Source: Cryptomeria japonica (lineage: Eukaryota; Streptophyta; Pinopsida; Cupressales; Cupressaceae). Taken from it: a DNA stretch of 64,000 nt. The translations under genes and the position numbers were made by a program. The stretch lies in assembly GCF_030272615.1 (NCBI RefSeq), contig NC_081413.1, positions 185,516,115-185,580,114 of the forward strand, written 5' to 3'. Below the pieces are notes generated by a model that ran no database searches, had not been told where the DNA came from, and saw only the letters and a program-made list of their open reading frames with translations. Below are positions 11,018 through 22,029 of this stretch, in pieces. Position 1 is the first letter of the stretch; every line of letters begins with the position of its first letter.

Positions 11018-14000
11018 TCAGTGAATGGAAGATAGGGGTAGGACCCCTAACTTACTTCTGAGATACTCAAAAGTGTCCCTTGGTAGTGGCTTGGTAAAGA
11101 TATCTGCTATTTGTTCCTTTGTGCTAACATACTCCAACACCACTTTCTTCTCTTGACCTTCTTCTCTAAGATAATGATATTTGATAGAGATGTGCTTTGG
11201 CTTAGAGTGCATAACTAGATTCTTTGAAATTTTAATGGCACTAGTATTATCATAGAATATAGTTATTGGCTTGGTAACTTTCTCATTTATACCTTCCAAT
11301 AGTTGTTTGATCCATGCTATGTTGGTACAAGTCAATGTTGCAGCAACGTATTCAGCTTCTGTTGTTGACTGTGAAACACATCCTTGTTTCTTGCTAAGCC
11401 AACTCTCTAGTCTTTCTCCTAAAAAGAAAGTTCTTCCACTTGTGCTTTTTCTGTCATCAATGTTGCCTGCCCAATCAGCATCAGTATAAAATTTTAAATC
11501 AAAGTCATTTCCTTTCTGATATACTAAGCCATAATCCTCAGTGCCTTTCAAGTATCTGAAAATTCTCTTGATTGTTGTCATGTGTGTTTCCTTAGGATCT
11601 GCAGAGAATCTTGCAACTATACCTACTGTATGTGCTATGTCTAGCCTATTATGAACAACATATTGTAGCTTTCTAAGCATGGATCAGTAAAGTGTCTCAT
11701 CAACAGATGCAGATTCATCATTCTTTGATAGTTTACAATTGGCAGTCATAGGAGTACTTACTGGTTTTGAATCCTCCATTCCAAATTTCTTCAGGATTTC
11801 CTTTATGTACTTGGATTGAGTAATGAAAATCTCATTTTTCATTTGTAGTATTTTTAAACCTATAAAATACTTTATCTCATTGATTAATGACATCTCAAAT
11901 TCTTTGCTCATTTCATTTCCAAAGTTCTTGCATAGAGAGTCATTTCCACAAAATATAATATCATCAACAAATATGGCTGAGATCAGTATTCCATTTTCAT
12001 CATTCTTCATGTACATATTACTATTTTCACTTGTTCTTATAAAACCAATCTTGATTAAATAAGAGTGCAATCTTTCATACCATGCTCTAGGTGCTTGTTT
12101 CAGACCATATAAGGCTTTGTTCAATTTATATACCTGATCTTTATTCTTGTTTTCAACAAATCCTTCAGGTTGTTCAATCAAAACTTCTTCTTCTAATATA
12201 CCATTCAGAAATGCAAATTTGACATCCATTTGATATACCTTGAAATTCTTGTAAGCAGCATATGCCAACAATGTTCTTACTCCTTCAAGTCTAGCCACGG
12301 GTGCAAAAGTCTCACCATAATCAATTCCTTCTTCTTGGGCATAACCTTTGCAAACTAATCTTGCTTTATTTCAAATGACCTCATCCTTTTCATTCAGCTT
12401 GTTTTTGAAAATCCACTTTGAACCGATTACATTTTTGTCCTTCGGTCTTGGGACCAGTGTCCATGTGTCATTCTTCTTGATTTGATCAATCTCTTCTGTC
12501 ATAGCATTTATCCAATCTTCACTGTTAAATGCCTCTTTCACTATCCTCAGTTCAAATTCAGATATTAGACATGTGTTCTGTCTCAGTTTGTTCCTTGTCA
12601 TCATTGGATCATCTTTATCTCCTATAATCTGACTTGATGCATGATGTCTTCTGACATACTTGGCTAATACAGGCTTGGTAGACTCTGTATGATCATCACT
12701 CGGTAACTGGACATTCTCTTCATTTTCTTCAACAGTTCTCTTGGTAAGACTTGTCAGTTGAACATAGACAAATTCATCATAATCTTCTGGTTCTTTGGAG
12801 TTTCCTTCATCATTTCTTTCTGCAAATTCATCAATTTTCACATTTTCACTTTCTACTATTTTGTTAGATGATTTGATCAGACATTTAAATGCTTTACTTC
12901 TAGAAGAATAACCAAGAAATGTTCCTTCTTCACTTTTCTGATCAAACTTTCCATTTCTATCATCTTTGTGAACATAGCATCTACTTCCAAAGATTTTGAA
13001 GTAACATACATTAGGTTTCTTGTCATACCAGATTTCATATGGTGTCTTCAAAGTTCCTTTCTTCAATTGTACTCAGTTTAGGGTGTAAAATGTTGTGCTT
13101 ATTGCTTCCTTCCAAAATGTTTGTAGCACTTTCTTTTCAATCATCAAGGTTTTGGCACAATCCACAATAGATCTATTTCTCCTCTCAGCTATTCCATCTT
13201 GTTGTGGAGTTCTCAGTGCAGAGACTTGTCTTTTTATACCATGATCAATGCAAAATAAGTTAAACTCATCAGATGTGAACTCTCCTCCTCTATCTGTTCT
13301 AAGACATTTCAGTTGTCTTCCTGTTTCATTTTCAACTCTTGCCTTGTACCATTTAAACATTTGAAAAGCTTCTGATTTTTCTTTTAAAAATATAACTGAC
13401 ATCATCCTTGAATAATCATCCACAAATAATATGAAATATTTATCACCATAATAACTTTGAACTTTCATAGGACCACAAAGATCAGTGTGCACAAGATCTA
13501 AAATTCCCTTAAAAGTGTAGGACTTACTTGTAAACCTTGATCTTTTCATTTTACCCATCTAGCATCCTCAGCACATAGCATTCTCAGGTTTTTCAAGACT
13601 TGGTAGACCTCTTACTCGGTGCTTCTTGCTTATTTTGATCAGATTATCAAAATTTACATGTTAAAACCTTTTATGCCATAACCAAGTATCATCTATCTTT
13701 GCATACAGACACTTATTCTGAGTTGAGTCAAGATGAAATGTATTACCTTTTGTTTGTGTCCCGGTAGCAGCTAACTTTCCATGCTTGCCATGAACTTTGA
13801 CAATTCCTTTCTGAAATTCTATTCGGTATCCTGTATTGTTTAGCTGTGCTACACTCAACAAATTGTATTTCAAACCTTCAACCCAATAAACATCATTGCA
13901 TCTAGCACTGTAAAGAAGTGTTATGGATCCCTTAGCTTTTACCAGACATGGTGCATCATTACCAAATCTTACATAACCATCATCATAATCTTCTAACATA

Positions 14001-15196
14001 ACAAACTTGCGTTTATCATCTGTCATGTGATGTGAGCATCCACTATCTATGATCCAAGATTCATTAGTATTTATGTGAGATATTAGGGCTTTTTCTTCAT
14101 ACCTTTCTTTATCTGATCCATCTTTGATAGCCACATAAACTACTTCCTCTATATCAATTTCATCTGATTTATCATCATTGGATTCCTCATCAGCTATTAA
14201 GCATGACTTTCTATCTCTTCTTCTGAAGTCTCGGTATCCTATGTAATGATTATCTTTCTGTCTATCATCTCGATAATCTCTCTTTTTAGTAGAATCTTTG
14301 TCAGGATAGTTAGAAGCCATATGTCCTATCTTATCACAATTGAAACATTTCAAAGGTAGTTTTCCTTTATACTTACCTTTACCTCTTGGTAACCTTCTGG
14401 CTAATAGTGCTTCAAACTCTTCTTGCTTTCTGATTTCCTCATACAGTTTGTGTACTTCTTCCATGTTCTTGTGAAATCTTTCACTTGCTCCACTGTGATC
14501 CCCTTTAGTGTACTTACTCATTCTATCATTGTAATCATCAAATTCACCAATATGAAAAGAAATAAATGTAGATTCAACTTTATTTACTGATGACCCACTA
14601 TTATCAAAATTACTTAACTCAAATACATGTAGTTTACCAATAGTAGCATCTAAAGAAACTAGCATATTGGGTACAGACCTTAATTCATTGATTGTAGAGA
14701 CTCTGATTGCATAAGCTGGTAGAAGGGTTCTTTACAACTTACTTGTTATATCCTTTTCTTCAATAGTTCCACCTACTCCTTTGATTTGATTGACAATCTC
14801 CTTTAGTCTTGTACTATACTGGGCTATGTTCTCACCTTCATTCATCCTCATAGATTCAAGTTGTCCTCTTAGACTATCCACTTTTGCTCTTTGAACATGT
14901 TCATCTCCACCATACATAGATATGAGCTTGTCCCACATTGCCTTTGCATCATTGCAGCCTTCTAGATCATTAAACTCTGAATCAGTCAATGCAGATGTTA
15001 TTTCAATCATTGCTTGGATATGTTCTTTCTTTGCCTTTATCTCTTCCATTGTCAATGGATAGGTGCTCAGTGTGATGAAATCATTCTCCAGATAATATAC
15101 AACATATTCTCTAACTCCTGATAGGTGCAGCTTCATCCTTTTTTGCCATGTAGAGAAACTTGACTTGTTCAGCTTCGGTGCATCCCTCTTATACAT
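11018..15196 (-). pseudogene. Copia-1 gag-pol polyprotein, broken by stops
   Basis: One frame of 1393 codons from ATG at 15196 to 11018, with no frameshift and about seven stops (near 14730, 13655, 13590, 13560, 13070, 12370 and 11683). Order of domains: gag (15196-14300), zinc knuckle CFNCDKIGHMASNYPD (14340-14300) whose last Cys is Tyr, protease DSGCSHHMT (about 14040), GAG-pre-integrase (about 13700), integrase with HTDLCGPM, TDRGGEF and the Glu in GIAERRNRS (13558-13073), reverse transcriptase with [11 protein letters not shown] (12298-11684), and RNase H ending in DIFTKPLPRDTFEYL (11680-11018). The start is chosen as the first ATG after the primer binding site, about 50 bases away. At two stops (CGA to TGA, CAG to TAG near 13590-13560) the copy at 1-2437 still has the sense codon, which fits cytosine deamination. 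Confidence 0.93.
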
Positions 15197-15247
15197 CTTT
15201 GGATCTTTGCCTCAGGTACCTTTAAACTTTTCCTTCTAGAGTCCAAA

Positions 15248-15261
15248 GCTCTGAAACCAAT
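15248..15261 (-). other. Copia-1 primer binding site
   Basis: On - the sequence after the 5' LTR is ATTGGTTTCAGAGCTT, close to the initiator-methionine tRNA complement TGGTATCAGAGC used by most plant Copia elements, with one change (TA to TT). Confidence 0.75.
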
Positions 15262-16772
15262 TGATAGTTCTGATACTTAATGTTAAGTACAGATGCCAAA
15301 TGAGAGGGGAGGGTGAATCATACAACCTTAATCTTCCATAAAAACAACAAATTCAACCTTGGTAACATATACTTCAGTAATATAACCAAAATTGCTAAAC
15401 ATGCAAACTCAAAAACATATAAACATCATAACACTCATAACACTAAATTTAACGTGGAAACCCAAATAGGGAAAAACCACTATGGGATTTCAGACCCACT
15501 AAGAAATATACTCTTCTAGAGTATGCTCAGTTAAAAGAGAATCCTGTTAAAGATTACAAACACATTGCTAGATGTGACCTGGTTAAGGGATTTCCCTCAG
15601 ATCTGTTAGGATCTTCACCTTGTTAGAAGTGACATTGTTATAGGATTTCAAAAACTCAATTAGAATGTCACCTTGCTAGAGGGTTTTACAAATAAGACTG
15701 TTAAGTCCACTCGGTTAAGAGATTTTCTGTCACTTCATAAAACAATAGTAATAAAAATCTATCTGCAACTTCACATCTAAAATGCTAAAGCAGATTCTTA
15801 TTTGCTCAATACAATCTAGGACTTATCTTGTCCATCTATTGGGCTCTATACTCTGTTATTCAAATAGGTCTTCAAGCTTCAGTGCTTGGTAGTCACTATG
15901 TAGCATCCCTGTGCATACACTTGTGCACATACATTGTTTATCAACAGTTCCTTATTTATAAACAATTCGCCAACCACTTAATCTCCTTGATCACATATCC
16001 CATGATCAATCATAGCCATCAGATCTTCAAACTTTGACCAGGTTCAATGTATCCTTTGATCTGAAAATGTTTTACCCCACCTTGGAACTTGCATACATTT
16101 CTTGGAACTTGTGCTAGGGTATTGTAGTTCAATCTGAGCAGTAGATCTTCCTGCCAATTTTCCTTTCCCATAGATTCTTTAAAAAACTTCATTCATGGCA
16201 TACTAATCATTTAATCATAGCCAGCTCATCAGCTTCCTTTATTAAATAATGCTTTTATACATTCAATGCATTTTGTTACTACTCGGTTGCAACTCAGTAA
16301 ATGCTAAAGTTCACTCGGTAGACTTTCTGCCTTCATTAACCGATAGCGATAACCTTAGGGTTTACCAACTAGATTCCTTAGGGTTTATCGACTAGGTTCT
16401 TTGCTCAGTAACATAGTATAATATGAACCTTAGAATCAATCAACATATGTAGGATATCAAAACAATATAAACATCATGATCTCATCATTATCTAACTCGG
16501 TAATAGTTGCCCATTGAATAACTTATTCATCCCCTTATTCATCATATTCTTTTTGTGTCTTTTACCAACATCTTTATACTCATCAAATCATACATCTTAA
16601 GATATGGCAACATCATACTAAATTAGAAAATCAATTTCTTGACATCAATGACAAAATAATAATATTAAGACAGTAAACATCCTTAGTCAGTTATATCCAT
16701 AATCATCAACAACCTTCTCAATATCCTTATTGAAATGCCAACAATCTCTCCTTGTCTGTTATAATGCCAACA
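15262..16772 (-). repeat. Copia-1 5' LTR
   Basis: Pairs with 9110-10629 and is 9 bases shorter; a small deletion near 15300 removes the GCTAATAA stretch present at 9148-9156 and shortens the G run. Ends on + with ATAATGCCAACA followed by the target copy TGATC. Confidence 0.93.
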
Positions 16773-16777
16773 TGATC

Positions 16778-17311
16778 GACCAAATCTCATTCACATATGA
16801 TATTGCATTCCTTGACCATGACACACTTATTTCATTCCTATACCATCCCATTCCATACCATGATCTACAATGAGATCTTACATCATTTATACAAACCCTA
16901 AGGCCTAAACTAATTAGGTCGGCCACCTAAAGATATTACAATAAGATCATTACATACATCCATATTACAATGATATGCCATGTCGGCTTAAGACCAAAAC
17001 AACAATAACCAATCCATAAATCATCTCGGTAACATGTAGAGAACACGTTAACATGATATTGATCCATTGAGGTACGATCAAGGATCAACTTCTGCATCTT
17101 GAATTCCATCTAGAATCCGCACCAACACCACTTAGCATTTTGTCAAGGTTTCTCAGTGAAAGGTCTATCGATTAAACCTTAAACTCGATAACACAAGATC
17201 TTCTATTGCTAACCAAAACCTATCTATCGGTAACCAACCATAACAGATAGTGTTGACATCAATGATAAAACATCAATGCAACACATACTCAATTCATCCA
17301 TATTGTCATCA
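16778..17311 (-). repeat. Copia-B 3' LTR, second segment
   Basis: Continues the LTR interrupted at 9109: GACCAAATCTCATTCACATA matches 39341-39360 in the partner LTR, which is uninterrupted there. Ends at 17311, followed by the polypurine tract ACATTGGGGG-type region (TGTCCCCCTTT on +, 17313-17323). Confidence 0.88.
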
Positions 17312-17700
17312 ATGTCCCCCTTTGGCATTGATAGAAACACTAGATGTGAAAAACATCTAAGTACCTAGAAATGCCAAACAAGTCACCCCCTATGGAAGAC
17401 AACCAACAATATCCTATATATAGCTCTGAATATCAATAACTTTCCCCCTATGAATAATATCTTTGTAAAGTTATGAATTTATTTTTCACATCACTATCTC
17501 TCCCCCTTTGACATCAATGTCATAAATCTAACAAAAATATCAAAGCAATAATATAATCCTCTGAATCTTAAAGATGACTACTCCTCCTGAGTAGTAGCAC
17601 CACTACATCAGTGCCAAAATGAATAGTATCTCTGATAATGCATGTTAGATTGATGTCAAATTGCATCAATCAAGTCTCTACCGGAGGGGAAGAAACCCCT
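17312..17700 (-). other. Copia-B polypurine tract region
   Basis: Contains four pyrimidine tracts on + (17313, 17383, 17443 and 17510) of the CCCCCT type. The first adjoins the LTR and is the likely priming tract. No coding potential. Confidence 0.65.
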
Positions 17701-19366
17701 AACCTATCTCTCAAATACTCAAATGATTTCTTAGACAACAATTTAGTGAATATTTATGCAATCTGCTCTTTACTGTTCACATAAACCAATTTGACTTCCT
17801 TTTCTTCTACCTTGTCCTTTAGAAAATTATATTTTATTGATATGTTCTTAGGCTTAGAGTGAAATATCAGATTCTTAGACATGTCAATAGCTATAGAGTT
17901 ATCACAATAGATAACTACCAGTTCACTACAATTTACCTTGATATCCTTCAACATTTGCTTCATCCACAAGACATGAGTGCAATTAGTTGGTGCTGCAACA
18001 TATTTATCTTCTATAGTAGATAAAGAAATGCATGACTATTTTTTTCTGATCCATGAAACTAATTTATTTCCAAGAAAGAAAGCTCCACCAGAAGTGCTCT
18101 TCCTGTCATTAGTATCTCCTGCCCAATCTGAATCTATATATGCACATAAAGTGAAGTTATCATCTCTAGAATGTCATAAACCATATTTTGTTGTTCCTTG
18201 CGAATACCAAAATATCCTCTTTACTGCACATTCATGATTTTATTTAGGATTACTTTGATATATTGAAACAATACTTACCGTATTCATAATATCTGGTCTA
18301 GTCTGAGTTAGATACAACAAGCCACCAATCATAGACTTATACCTTGTCGGATTTACTAGTGTAGATGTATCTTTGATATATAATTTCTCACTAGTAACCA
18401 TAGGAGTACTTACTGGTTTGGAATTATCCATACCAAACTTCTTCAACAATTCCCTCAGAGACTTAGTTTTATAGATAAAAATGCCTTTGTCAGTTTGAGT
18501 AATCTGCAAACCTAAGAAAAATCTCATCTCACCAATTATGGATATTTCAAATTCATTCTTCATATTATTAGAGAATTCAATGCATAGTTTATCTTCTCCT
18601 CCAAAAATGATATCATCAAAAAATACTTCAATAATCATAATATCATCATCAATGATCTTATAATATAAATTACTATCAGCACTACCTTTAGTAAAACCAA
18701 GCTTCAAAAGATATTTATCCAACCTTGCATACCAAGCTCTAAGAGCTTGTTTCAAACCATATAAAGCTTTCCTTAATCTGCAAACTATATCTTTATCATC
18801 TGTCAGTGAAAATCCATCAGGTTGCTCAATGTATACCTCTTCCTCAAGTTCACCATTCAAAAATGCACACTTAACATCCATTTGATAGACCTTATAGTTC
18901 TTATAAGTTGTATAGGCAAGAATAGTCTAACAACTTCTATTCTAGCTATAGGTGCAAATGTCTCACCATAATGAATTCCTTCCATTTGAGAATATCCTTT
19001 ACAAACTAGTCTAGCCTTGTTTCTTACAACTTGACAATCCTCATTTATTTTATTCCTAAAAACCCATTTAGTTCCAATAACATTCTTATTTTTAGGCCAG
19101 GGAACTAAATTCCAAGTCTCATTCTTTTCTATCTATTCTAATTCATTGTCTATAGCCTTTAACCAATGTTTATCTTTACAAGTTTCAATAATAGATACCA
19201 GATCATAAGGTGTACATCCTTTCTCTTTTATATCCCAAATATCCTTGCCAAGACTTCTAAGATGAGTCTCCATTCGGATTTTCCATATCTCATAATTTGT
19301 TCCATCAAACTTAGGGATTTCTCTTTTGAAAATAGTTGTCGATGGATTTGAAGTATTAGTTGCCAT
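17701..19366 (-). pseudogene. Copia-B gag-pol with a large internal deletion
   Basis: Starts at 19366 with a Copia gag N terminus (PKFDGTNYEIWKIRMETHL), but after about 55 codons it passes directly into the segment just upstream of reverse transcriptase (IIETCKDKHWLKAIDNELE), which in Copia-C lies about 2.6 kb further along the polyprotein. The rest of gag, protease and integrase are absent. Downstream are RT (18881-18240, with [11 protein letters not shown], so the usual FVDD is FFDD) and RNase H (about 18240-17701, with MSKNLIFHSKPKNISIKYN). Frameshifts and stops occur, for example near 19133 and 18920. The sequence is closest to Copia-C. Confidence 0.88.
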
Positions 19367-19420
19367 AGGATCTACCTCAAGTGATTAAGCTTACACAAAA
19401 GAGGACCAAAGCTCTAATAC

Positions 19421-19433
19421 CAATTGTTAGGAT
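19421..19433 (-). other. Copia-B primer binding site
   Basis: On -: TTGGTATTAGAGC next to the LTR, one base from the initiator-methionine tRNA complement. Confidence 0.8.
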
Positions 19434-19434
19434 A

Positions 19435-19763
19435 ACTGGTGAACAACTGAGAGGGGGGTGAATTAGTTGTTAATAGATTATATCAATCAAATCACTTAAT
19501 AACCTTTAATTGGAGCACATAAACATTGAATACTGGAATAGCAGAAATAGATACCGATAAGTAATAAAAATTAAGAATGAAACAGACAATTAACACAATG
19601 CAACCATACCACATAACACCATGATTTATAAATGGAAAACCCCGTAAAAGGAAAAACCATGATGGGAAGCCTACCCACAGTTAGATGATACTTCTGTAGA
19701 AAGTATGTGATACAATGAGGGGCATGCACATGCAGGAAGGCACACTGCCTAGAGCATACTACT
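19435..19763 (-). repeat. Copia-B 5' LTR, first segment on +
   Basis: Matches 8583-8925 and is interrupted after CATACTACT at 19763 by the 19.4-kb Gypsy element. The LTR resumes at 39161. Confidence 0.92.
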
Positions 19764-21217
19764 TGTAGATAGGAATTTGGAAATCATCAAAGCAAGTATC
19801 AAATTAGACTAGCTCAATCACAAAAACTCAATTGCAATGATAAGAAAACCTACAAACATTCAATAGAGATATGAAAATAAAACATTCAATTCAAACGCAA
19901 ACCATCACAAATGTGAATGTCTCTTCCATGATTCTCCATTGTCCTTCTTTCTCCTTCAAATTGCTTTGTTTTGTGGATCTCACCTACAAGTGCATAAGTA
20001 TAATATGAAAGCAAGATTGACAAGACAACAGCGTAAGAATACTAAAAGCGTGATTGATTTGGGGATCCTTGATTGAAGAAATTCATCCAATTTATAGACA
20101 AATTGGAGAGATGACAAGATTAGAATGAAGAGATTTGAAAGAAAATTTCAAATCAAGAATGACAAATATGACAAATTATGACAAAATTGACACTTTCTAT
20201 GCAAGATTGATTGATTGACAAATTATGACAAAATTGACAAAGTTGCTCTGCAAAATTGATTGATTGACAAATTATGACAAATTATAACAAGATTGAAATG
20301 TCATTCCCATGAAATTAGGAGAAATATTAGAAAAATAGGAGAAAATAGAAAATTAGATGAATTAGAAATTAGGAAATTAGAATTTGATGAAAATTAGAAA
20401 ATTAGGAATTAGGAGAAATTAGGTAAATTGGAAAATTAGGTAAATTAATTAATAATTTTTCATTCATTAATTAATTCACAAAAAGATGGAGGAATTAGTT
20501 AGCCAATTAAATAAATATTTAATTGTGACAAGAAGACTTAGGATAAATAAACAAATTATTTAACCTAGAGGGAGAAATGACAAACAAGATTAAATGAATA
20601 AATCATGAAACCCTAGAAGATGAATTAGAAATGCAAGGACGATAATTAGGTCTTGACAAAAGATAATTGATGCTGATTCGATTTGATCACGATTAACAAA
20701 GGACCAATGCTGATAAATGATTTGATGGATAAATGCACCAATTGATGAGGAACAATGACAAATTGATCCAAATTGACATGATTGAGAAAGACGACGATCG
20801 ATGACAAATCGATCGCCAAAATGACAAGATTGAAAAGAGAATAACAATTGATGACAAATCGATCACAAAATGATAAGATTGATAAGAGGACAAAACCCTA
20901 GTTCCATCATCGATTAGGATTGACGATGTCCAAAATGAAATCAGATTGACGATGTCAAAATATGCCAAATGAGCACGCACATTGATGCGACAAGATAAGA
21001 TCGAACAAAATCATGACTGAAGATTATTATCGACAAGACCAAATTCAAAAGAGAGACAAATGAAGAATGCAGAAGAAGGACTCGATGCTCACAAATGATA
21101 AAGACCAAGTACGCAACATAGAAGAAATGTTAATGCGACGCAAAAACCCTAAAATAAGGCAATGCGCAAAATTTAAAGTATGACTCTGCAAGAATTGACC
21201 ATTTTTAGATGTCTACA
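19764..21217 (-). repeat. Gypsy LTR A, 3' copy
   Basis: 1454 bases, TGTAGATAGG to TGTCTACA on +. Near-identical to 37706-39155. Contains two copies of an element built on ATGACAAATCGATC (20790-20880) and repeated GACAAATTATGACA words (20165-20285). ORFs on - inside it (20590-20980) are LTR shadows. Confidence 0.93.
20087..20098 (-). promoter_or_regulatory. Predicted TATA box of LTR A
   Basis: TCTATAAATTGG on -, present at the same place in the other LTR A (38025-38036) and in the diverged LTR A' (36521-36532). Conservation across diverged LTRs supports a core promoter. Confidence 0.6.
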
Positions 21218-22029
21218 TTTTGCCCCTCTTTGAGACAATGTGATTTTAAGCATTGTTTCAAAGAACAATAATGAAAATGCCCCAGACAATGACAATGACA
21301 TATGCATGCCCCCTCAAGGAATTGGCCAAAAACATCCAAAGAAAAGGCCAATTGATCGATAAGGATGATAGAAAATGATAGGTTCGAACAGATCAAGAAT
21401 TGAAGGTCGGATGCATGGATGAAAAGAAATGGAAGGTGTAAAAGACTGTGACTAGCATAAGATGGAGAGGGTGCACATCCATCTATGCACTGACAAAGAT
21501 CTATAAATGAGACAAGGAGAAGGAAAATAGCTCATTTGCACTAGCCAAAGTGGAGGATTTGTTGCTTTGGAAAAGGACCCTTGCATAGAGATGGCGAACA
21601 TTCCAATGGTAGATCACCTTGGGGAATGTGTACGCACCTACAAATGATTGAATGATGTGAGAGCAACAGTATGTATCTCAAAAACCCATATTGTCAATTT
21701 CATGAATTTTGCTTGATTGCGAGACATTGCGAGGCCCATAGGGAAGTCAAAACTGGACATCTGCGCCTGTGTGGGTGCATCCTGCACTTGTGTAGGATGT
21801 TCTATACTTGTGTAGGGTACATAGGTGCAGCTTGATGCTGCACAGGTGCAGGACAGGGTACACAGGCGCAGTTGTGCACTTGGGACCCTAATTTGACCGA
21901 AAACAGCACGCAAATGATCCCGAAAAGGGGAATAAGGGTGGATAGGTAAAAAGAGATAAGAAACACCCTAATTTGTGAATGAAACAAGGAAATGTAGCCT
22001 ATAGGAGTAAACCCTAAAACTGACAAAAT
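21218..22029 (-). other. Polypurine tract and 3' untranslated region of the Gypsy element
   Basis: AAAGAGGGGCAAAA (21218-21231, read on -) adjoins LTR A. Beyond it, 21760-21875 holds a degenerate repeat of words like TGCGCCTGTGTGGGTGC on +. The leader (35940-36030) has related words on -. No ORF with a recognisable domain. Confidence 0.75.

Larger units (their letters stand above)
9110..16772 (-). mobile_element. Copia-1, complete LTR retrotransposon
   Basis: Two LTRs (9110-10629 and 15262-16772) flank an internal region with primer binding site, gag-pol and polypurine tract in the right order on -. The target duplication is perfect: TGATC at 9105-9109 and 16773-16777. The empty site survives in the partner LTR of Copia-B at 39336-39340 (ACCTATGATCGACC). 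Total length is 7663 bases. The LTRs differ by a modest number of substitutions, which makes this one of the younger insertions, but gag-pol has about seven stops, so it is not autonomous now. Confidence 0.95.

Noticed and set aside
20590-20980. Repeated ORFs inside LTR A (also 38631-38918, 48853-49140)
   Set aside because: Their presence in every LTR copy follows from copying; they have no domain and sit in the tandem-repeat part of the LTR.
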